From JAWXUK01 sp044432725 (lineage in GTDB: Bacteria > Bacillota > Clostridia > Oscillospirales > Oscillospiraceae): 18,952 bases of DNA. The stretch lies in contig JAWXUL010000037.1 of the NCBI GenBank assembly GCA_044432725.1, positions 1 to 18,952 on the forward strand, in the 5' to 3' direction. Made by a program: the position numbers and the translations under genes. The notes beneath the pieces are model-generated. The model ran no database searches. It had not been told where the DNA came from and was given only the letters and a program-made list of their open reading frames with translations. How positions within the stretch are numbered: the first letter of the stretch is position 1; each line of letters begins with the position of its first letter. Below, one piece after another: positions 14,817 to 18,952 of the stretch.

Positions 14817-14858
14817 AAAAACATTCCTTTCCCCATAAATTCAAAAAAACCATAAAGT

Positions 14859-14886
14859 AAAAAAATCCCCTTGCACAGGCAAGGGG
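14859..14886 (-). terminator. Terminator after the CD1247-like gene
   Basis: CCCCTTGC (14867-14874) pairs with GCAAGGGG (14879-14886) around a 4-nt loop. On the minus strand it is followed by A and seven T residues (plus-strand A run 14859-14865). It lies 8 bp past the stop of the CD1247-like gene and before the GIY-YIG gene. The latter must be expressed by read-through or by a promoter I cannot identify. Confidence 0.9.
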
Positions 14887-14894
14887 AAAAAGTT

Positions 14895-15338
14895 TTATTT
14901 TTCACTGTTTTCATCGTCTTCCCAATCATCTTGTAGATGGAAGGGGGACTTTTCGTCAGAGAGGTCAATGATGAAATGACCTTTGCAGTCAGGGCAGTGG
15001 ATTTCCCCTGCGTCAAGCATATCATCAGTGATGAGAATCGCTGTTTCACAGCTGGGGCAAGTGAGCTCGAAGTCATCATCATAATCGCAATCGCAACCGT
15101 GGTGATGGTCGCCTAAGTCTTCGAAGATGCCTTCGATGTCAGACAAATCATCAGAGAGTGCGTCGATTTCTTCGCCCAAAGCAAGAGCGTTTTCTTCTAA
15201 ATCTTCGATGGACATTCCCACTTCTTCTAAGATACCAATCATCACAGAGATTAGTTTTCCTTCTTTGGACTTTTCAGTATCTAAGCCTAAGCCTTCTGCA
15301 AGCCCTTTTACATAGGCAACTTTTTCAGAAATCGTCAT
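14895..15338 (-). CDS. CD1247 N-terminal domain protein with zinc ribbon
   Basis: This is a 147-residue protein. The first ~75 residues (MTISEKVAYVKGLAEGL onward) match the N-terminal domain named after Clostridioides difficile CD1247: a helical, acidic, coiled-coil-like segment. A His/Cys-rich linker follows (HHHGCDCD, Cys82 and Cys84). A zinc-ribbon knuckle pair CPSC (94-97) and CPDC (115-118) comes next, and the C-terminal tail is very acidic. The function is unknown; metal binding is inferred from the paired CxxC. The start is ATG 15338 because AAGGA lies 9 nt upstream, whereas the in-frame ATG at 15347 directly abuts that site. It follows efp by 63 nt and is probably co-transcribed with it, then ends at a strong terminator. 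Confidence 0.85.
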   Translation of the reverse strand: MTISEKVAYVKGLAEGLGLDTEKSKEGKLISVMIGILEEVGMSIEDLEENALALGEEIDALSDDLSDIEGIFEDLGDHHHGCDCDYDDDFELTCPSCETAILITDDMLDAGEIHCPDCKGHFIIDLSDEKSPFHLQDDWEDDENSEK

Positions 15339-15377
15339 AGCAATCATTCCTTTTCCATTTTATACTGAATCCAAATT

Positions 15378-15396
15378 AAATGATAAAAAATCATTT
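15378..15396. repeat. 7-bp palindrome between efp and the zinc-ribbon gene
   Basis: AAATGAT (15378-15384) and ATCATTT (15390-15396) flank five A residues. It is A/T-rich and lacks a T run beyond the stem, so it is at best a weak terminator or a protein-binding site. Confidence 0.35.
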
Positions 15397-15401
15397 GTTC
15401 T

Positions 15402-15971
15402 TTAGGATTTGCAACGTTCTAAATATTCACCAGTACGGGTGTCAATTTTGACTTTATCCCCTTGGTTGATGAAGAGAGGGACTCTCACTTCAGCCCCTGT
15501 TTCCACAGTGGCAGGTTTTAGAACGTTTGTAGCTGTGTCGCCTTTGAAGCCTGGGTCAGTTTCTGTGATTTCCAGATCCACAAAGTTAGGAGGATCTACA
15601 GCAAAGACCTTTCCTTTATAGGAGGAAACACGGCATTCCATGTTTTCCATCACAAATTTAAAGCTGTCTCCTAGGTTGTCTTTGGAGATGGGTTCTAGTT
15701 CAAAGGTTTCTGAGTCCATGAAATAGTAAAGGTCGCCATCTGCATAGCTGTAAGACATATCTTTGCGTTCCACAAAAGCTTGTTCAAATTTTGCAGTGGG
15801 GTTGAAAGATGTCTCTGTGACACCTCCTGTGATGATGTTTTTCATCTTGGTACGCACAAAGGCAGCGCCTTTTCCTGGTTTAACATGTTGAAATTCCACC
15901 ACTTGCATGACTTTTCCTTCTATTTCAAAAGTCACACCGTTGCGGAAATCGCTTGCTGAAATCATAGCCAT
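15402..15971 (-). CDS. efp: Translation elongation factor P
   Basis: This 189-residue protein has the three-domain EF-P/IF5A-like fold. EF-P relieves ribosome stalling at polyproline stretches by entering the E site. Domain I carries the modifiable lysine in HVKPGKGAAF: Lys34 if ATG 15971 is used, or Lys32 from the internal MISASDF start. The C-terminal OB domains show ITETDPGFKGDTATN and VRVPLFINQGDKVKIDTRTGEYLER, highly typical of EF-P. ATG 15971 is preferred because GGAGG on the minus strand lies 9 nt upstream; ATG 15980 directly abuts it. No EF-P modification gene (epmA/epmB, ymfI, earP) is seen in the window. The KPGKGAAF loop matches the Bacillus type that is aminopentanol-modified. It lies 146 nt after the M24 peptidase gene and has its own candidate promoter. 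Confidence 0.97.
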   Translation of the reverse strand: MAMISASDFRNGVTFEIEGKVMQVVEFQHVKPGKGAAFVRTKMKNIITGGVTETSFNPTAKFEQAFVERKDMSYSYADGDLYYFMDSETFELEPISKDNLGDSFKFVMENMECRVSSYKGKVFAVDPPNFVDLEITETDPGFKGDTATNVLKPATVETGAEVRVPLFINQGDKVKIDTRTGEYLERCKS

Positions 15972-16024
15972 GGGGATCATCCTCCGATTAAAGTTATTAT
16001 TTTTTTCTGGGTTTTCTCTACTCT

Positions 16025-16053
16025 ATTTTACATGGTTTCTTCCAAAAAAGCAA
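16025..16053 (-). promoter_or_regulatory. Candidate internal promoter for efp
   Basis: On the minus strand, TTGCTT (16053-16048) and TAAAAT (16030-16025) are 17 bp apart, with TG upstream of the -10 box. The -35 box lies in the stem of the terminator-like hairpin at 16044-16063. Confidence 0.5.
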
Positions 16054-16063
16054 GTGCTTTTTT
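16044..16063 (-). terminator. A/T-rich terminator-like hairpin after the M24 peptidase gene
   Basis: AAAAAAGC (16044-16051) pairs with GCTTTTTT (16056-16063) around AAGT. On the minus strand the T run forms the 3' side of the stem. It is weaker than the other terminators in the window and probably partial, giving read-through from yqeG-pepP into efp. Confidence 0.55.
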
Positions 16064-16117
16064 GAAAAAAATCCGATGTTGCGAAAGAACTGGGGGCTCT
16101 GGGGAGAAAAGAACTTT

Positions 16118-17203
16118 TTACACTGACAAGGTAATGAGTTCTTTGGGGGAGTTTGTGATATTTTCACAGGATGTTTCTGTTAAAATTACCACATCTTCAA
16201 TGCGAACACCGAATTTTTCGGGGAGATAGATACCAGGCTCTACAGAGATGGTGACGCCTTGGGGCAAATTGCTCAGGACAGAGGCAGCTGCATTGGGAGA
16301 TTCGTGGATTTCCAGACCCAAGCTGTGGCCTAAGCTGTGGGAGAAAAATTCGCCGTAGCCAGCTTCTTCAATGACATCACGGGCGATTTTGTCAATTTCT
16401 TTTCCTGTCATCCCACCTTTGATGGTAGAGATGGCTGTGGTTTGTGCTTTGAGCACTGTGTGATAGACTTTGTCCATTTCTTCTGTGATAGAGCCCAGTG
16501 CCACGGTGCGTGTCATATCAGAGCAGTAGCCTTGGTATCGGCAACCAAAGTCCATGGTGATGAATTGTCCAGCTGCCACAGGGCGATCTCCAGGGAGAGC
16601 GTGAGGACGAGAGCCGTTGGTGCCACAGGCGACAATGGTGGAGAAAGAGAGTTCCAGTCCACCACGCTTTGCCATTTCATAGGCAATGACAGCGGCGATT
16701 TCTTGCTCTGTTTTCCCTATTTTAATAAAGTTTAATACTTCAGTAAAGGCACCATCAGCGATTTTTTGGGCTGCTTTCATCACTTCTTGCTCTTCTTTTG
16801 TTTTACAGCCACGTAAATCTGTCAGCATCACTTGAGTGTCAATCAGGTGACAGGGGAGCTCTTTTTCCATACGTTTGTGATTAACAACAGAGACATATTC
16901 CCCTTCGAAGCCCATTTCTCTTAGCCCATTTTGAAGGATAAAATCACGGGCAATGTCATAACGGGAACGCTTACCTTTGGTTTGCTCTAGGGTCAGTTGG
17001 GAGAGTCCTTCGTCCTTGATGTGGGCAGCGGCAGCTTCGATGTATCTGCCGTCGGTGACGCAGAGACATTGCTTTGGGGTGACAATGATCAGACCTTCGG
17101 TGTGTAGACCTAGGGCATAAAATTCCCCTGGTTCGCTGGTGATGAGCATACCATCCAGTTTATATGCTTTTACTTGCTCTTGGAGAGCGTTTAAGTGGTT
17201 CAT
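16118..17203 (-). CDS. M24 family metallopeptidase, Xaa-Pro aminopeptidase type
   Basis: This 361-residue cytoplasmic enzyme removes N-terminal residues ahead of proline. An N-terminal creatinase-type domain (1-130) precedes the pita-bread catalytic domain. The dinuclear metal ligands are all visible: Asp218 (TMDFG), Asp229 (CSDMTRT), His293 (GHSLGLEIHE), Glu322 (VEPGIY) and Glu336 (RIEDVV). His201 (RPHALPGD) and His300 are the supporting active-site histidines. Length is normal for the short Firmicutes PepP/YqhT group. CTCCTT on the plus strand (17212-17217) is an AAGGAG ribosome binding site 8 nt before ATG 17203 and overlaps the yqeG stop codon. The yqeG-M24 peptidase-efp order is common in Firmicutes. 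A link between proline-peptide turnover and EF-P is suggestive but not shown. Confidence 0.95.
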   Translation of the reverse strand: MNHLNALQEQVKAYKLDGMLITSEPGEFYALGLHTEGLIIVTPKQCLCVTDGRYIEAAAAHIKDEGLSQLTLEQTKGKRSRYDIARDFILQNGLREMGFEGEYVSVVNHKRMEKELPCHLIDTQVMLTDLRGCKTKEEQEVMKAAQKIADGAFTEVLNFIKIGKTEQEIAAVIAYEMAKRGGLELSFSTIVACGTNGSRPHALPGDRPVAAGQFITMDFGCRYQGYCSDMTRTVALGSITEEMDKVYHTVLKAQTTAISTIKGGMTGKEIDKIARDVIEEAGYGEFFSHSLGHSLGLEIHESPNAAASVLSNLPQGVTISVEPGIYLPEKFGVRIEDVVILTETSCENITNSPKELITLSV

Positions 17204-17215
17204 AATATGGGCTCC

Positions 17216-17722
17216 TTATGATAAAAATTTTCTTTTTTTGCCAATGGTACGGAAAGGGGTTTCTAGGACATAATAACGAAGAATTCTGCCGAAATTGTCA
17301 TAGAGAGCTAAGGGTTTTACTAAAATAACTGGGATATTCATGGCTCTTGCCCCTAGAACATCTGTGAAGATTTGATCCCCTACCATTAAACATTCTTCTG
17401 GTTTCACTTGATATTTTTCAAGGACATCACGATAAGCCGATTTTTTTGGTTTCCCAGCATGGGTTTTAAAGGGAACTTGCAGTTTTTCGGCGAAATCTTC
17501 CACTCTGCCAGGCTTTCTGCTGTTAGAAAGGATAAAGAGAGTGATGTTTTCTTCCTCCAAGGCTTTTTTCCAAGCGTGGAGGTTTTCACTGGGTTCTGTA
17601 CCACCATATGCGACCAAGGTGTTGTCTAGGTCAGCAAGGAGAAGGCGAACGCCTTTTTCTTTCAAAGCCTGAGGAGAGAGGGTGAGAACGTCCAAGGTAA
17701 AGCTGTGGGGGATGGGTAACAT
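17216..17722 (-). CDS. yqeG: YqeG family HAD IIIA-type phosphatase
   Basis: This 168-residue HAD-superfamily protein matches the YqeG family. Motif I is DLDNTL (31-36, nucleophile Asp31 and acid/base Asp33), motif II is ILSNSRK (Ser66-Asn67), motif III is the Lys in GKPKKSAYR (90-98), and motif IV is MVGDQIFTDVLGA with Asp116 and Asp121. There is no cap domain, consistent with the IIIA group that includes phosphatidylglycerophosphatases. Several relatives (Gep4/PgpA-like) dephosphorylate phosphatidylglycerophosphate, but the bacterial YqeG substrate is not firmly known. AGGAG lies 7 nt before ATG 17722. It leads the minus-strand cluster, 12 nt before the M24 peptidase gene. Confidence 0.93.
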   Translation of the reverse strand: MLPIPHSFTLDVLTLSPQALKEKGVRLLLADLDNTLVAYGGTEPSENLHAWKKALEEENITLFILSNSRKPGRVEDFAEKLQVPFKTHAGKPKKSAYRDVLEKYQVKPEECLMVGDQIFTDVLGARAMNIPVILVKPLALYDNFGRILRYYVLETPFRTIGKKRKFLS

Positions 17723-17765
17723 TTTATTTCTCCTGTTCTATCGAGATGGAATTAACATAGATTAC

Positions 17766-17794
17766 AGTATAACACACAGAGTTTCTAAAAACAA
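17766..17794 (-). promoter_or_regulatory. Promoter of the yqeG cluster
   Basis: On the minus strand, TTGTTT (17794-17789) and TATACT (17771-17766) are 17 bp apart, with an extended TGT before the -10 box. The -35 box directly abuts the ribosome binding site of the divergent gene (GGGGGA, 17795-17800). A plus-strand TATAAC (17768-17773) overlaps the -10 box. Confidence 0.65.
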
Positions 17795-17807
17795 GGGGGA
17801 AAGTAAA

Positions 17808-18605
17808 ATGAGAGAAAATAAAAGGACACAGGGAGAGACCAAATTTTTTCTGGGTGTTCGCCCAACACAGTTATCCAAAGGGAGGGCTTTGGGCGGTTTA
17901 GAGCTACAAATGATTTACCGTCTGGACAGTCATTTAAAGTTATATCAAGCTTCAGCCCTAGGTGGAAATGTGGAAAAATCAGGGCAAATTATGGGGATAG
18001 ATACTTTGGATTTATCGCCTTGTGGAGATGTGGCTGGATTTTGCAGACAAGTATCTGGGGTGGTGACACAGCATGGCTTTGGGGGCGTGGCGTGTTTGTT
18101 TCGGGGAGGAACAAACCCCTGTTTGGAAGAGGCAGTGGCATCTTTGGCAGAGCTCTGTTGTGGTTGGGGGATCCCATTGATTGTGCCAGAAGCCTATGGA
18201 CAAGTGGGGGAATATCCCAAGGTGTTTATTTCTACGGCGATTTCTGGAGGTTCTTTGGAAGTGCGTTTTCGGCAAGCCATGGAACAATATGGGCGAGGGC
18301 GTTTGGTGATGGATATTGAAGCCATGGGAGAGGATTTCTTGCTACCAGCCCCAAAAGGTGTGGGGGAACCCTTGGGGGAGGATGAAATCTATGAAGCGAT
18401 TGTGAGAGAAAATGCAGATGTTTTTTTCTCTTCAGAGCTTTGTGCAAGGTATTTTACCTATCAAAATGGAGAACATAGTTTGCGGTTTGTACTTTTTGAT
18501 GATCAGGGAAGTGTGAGAGAAAAAATACGTCTGGCAAGGCAGTGGAAGTTGTGGGGGGTTGCGGTTAGTTTGGACGATTATCAAAGAAGAGTGGGGGAGA
18601 AATGA
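17808..18605 (+). CDS. Conserved-looking protein of unknown function, possibly TIM-barrel (GH18-like)
   Basis: This is a 265-residue soluble protein without signal peptide or membrane helix. The start is ATG 17808, 7 nt after GGGGGA (17795-17800). The longer in-frame opening from 17682 reads through the yqeG promoter and part of yqeG and is not credible. The alternating strand-helix pattern (VACLFRG, IPLIVPEAYG, VFISTAISGGSL, RLVMDIEAM, DFLLPAP) suggests a barrel. The end, LRFVLFDDQGSVREKIRLAR followed by WKLWGVAVSLDDY, resembles the last strand of GH18-type domains such as those in clostridial spore or wall proteins. I see no DxxDxDxE catalytic motif, so hydrolase activity is doubtful. I cannot name a family with confidence. 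The gene is divergent from yqeG and 227 nt before the last gene. Confidence 0.8.
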   Translation: MRENKRTQGETKFFLGVRPTQLSKGRALGGLELQMIYRLDSHLKLYQASALGGNVEKSGQIMGIDTLDLSPCGDVAGFCRQVSGVVTQHGFGGVACLFRGGTNPCLEEAVASLAELCCGWGIPLIVPEAYGQVGEYPKVFISTAISGGSLEVRFRQAMEQYGRGRLVMDIEAMGEDFLLPAPKGVGEPLGEDEIYEAIVRENADVFFSSELCARYFTYQNGEHSLRFVLFDDQGSVREKIRLARQWKLWGVAVSLDDYQRRVGEK

Positions 18606-18832
18606 TTCTGAGAGAAGTAGGGGAAACCACGAAGTGTAAAATAATTGTAAATATTAGATTAAAGTGTAATTAAAGTAAAAAAATAGGCTTAACATTATTT
18701 GAGAGTCATGTTAAATTGATAATCGTTCTGCAAAAAATAGCATATGTGACAGAACAAAGAGGGAAGGCATTGAGTGGCTTTCTCTTATATGAAACAAGAA
18801 ATATTGATATAAAATGAAAGAGGAATCAGGAA
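18606..18832 (+). other. Intergenic region with two inverted repeats ahead of the last gene
   Basis: The region is A/T-rich with no ORF of note. TTAACAT (18689-18695) and ATGTTAA (18708-18714) form an inverted repeat with a 12-bp spacer. GTTCTG (18725-18730) and CAGAAC (18750-18755) form a second. A weak promoter, TTGATA (18716-18721) and TAGCAT (18738-18743) with 16 bp between, lies across them. The first repeat would then be an upstream operator and the second would overlap the -10 and start site. Confidence 0.4.
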
Positions 18833-18952
18833 ATGAAACAAGCCATTGACAGAAATTTATTAAGAAGCGCAGAAGAAGCACGAAACCATTTGATTGAAGG
18901 GAACCAAGCTTTTATCGATGGGGATCAAAATCTGGGGGATACCACCCATGAC
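18833..18952 (+). CDS. N-terminal 40 codons of a probable beta-class carbonic anhydrase (cut by window end)
   Basis: The frame starts at ATG 18833, preceded by AGAGGAATCAGG, a good ribosome binding site, and stays open to the last base. The segment EEARNHLIEGNQAFIDGD resembles the EALERLKEGNxRFxxG helix near the N-terminus of type II beta-carbonic anhydrases, which hydrate CO2 to bicarbonate. The zinc ligands (CxDSR, HxxC) would lie beyond the window, so the enzyme assignment rests on this helix alone. Confidence 0.55.
   Translation, partial: MKQAIDRNLLRSAEEARNHLIEGNQAFIDGDQNLGDTTHD

Noticed and set aside
14867..14886. Palindrome near the CD1247-like gene as a possible regulatory operator
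   Set aside because: The GC-rich stem, 4-nt loop and seven T residues on the minus strand are the standard form of an intrinsic terminator.
17682..17807. A longer start for the 17808 gene
   Set aside because: The extension overlaps yqeG coding sequence and the yqeG promoter in antisense. The only strong ribosome binding site precedes 17808.

Overview
The window looks like chromosomal DNA from a low-to-moderate GC, endospore-lineage Firmicute of class Clostridia, probably near the Lachnospirales. The signs are a complete WalRK-YycH-YycI cassette, a C_GCAxxG_C_C redox protein, a CD1247-type zinc-ribbon protein beside elongation factor P, a YqeG phosphatase, strong Shine-Dalgarno sequences and A/T-rich sigma-A-type promoters. 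I see no integrase, transposase, CRISPR array, tRNA or rRNA. The content is mostly core genome, with one palindromic element that may be mobile.

Layout. (1) 1-624: the 3' end of a gene of unknown function whose product carries an acidic seven-residue repeat. (2) 671-3335: a promoter, a divergent EF-G-like GTPase and a C_GCAxxG_C_C protein, followed by a ~165-bp imperfect palindrome (3333-3497). (3) 3497-5899: a minus-strand MATE exporter with its own terminator, divergent from a GNAT acetyltransferase. (4) 5984-12571: a strong promoter with a purine-only-like leader, then six same-strand genes: a DUF815 AAA+ ATPase, a NUDIX hydrolase, walR, walK, yycH and yycI, closed by a clear terminator. 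This is the cell-wall homeostasis two-component system with both membrane regulators, apparently co-transcribed with an ATPase and a nucleotide-sugar hydrolase. (5) 12635-13469: deoC on the minus strand with a ~150-nt structured leader. (6) 13601-14548: an orphan polytopic membrane protein with its own promoter and a bidirectional terminator. (7) 14538-17794: a minus-strand cluster, yqeG - M24 aminopeptidase - efp - CD1247-like zinc ribbon - GIY-YIG protein, with internal terminators and an internal promoter. (8) 17808-18952: a divergent protein of unknown function, possibly TIM-barrel, then the first 40 codons of a probable beta-carbonic anhydrase.

No clearly new multi-gene system was found. 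The most unusual items are the palindromic element that supplies the stop codon of its upstream gene, the DUF815-NUDIX-wal operon with its 92% purine leader, the nested hairpin in the deoC leader, the acidic 21/24-bp tandem repeat, and two divergent gene pairs with overlapping -10 boxes. All assignments come from reading the sequence and recalling family motifs; no database search was possible.
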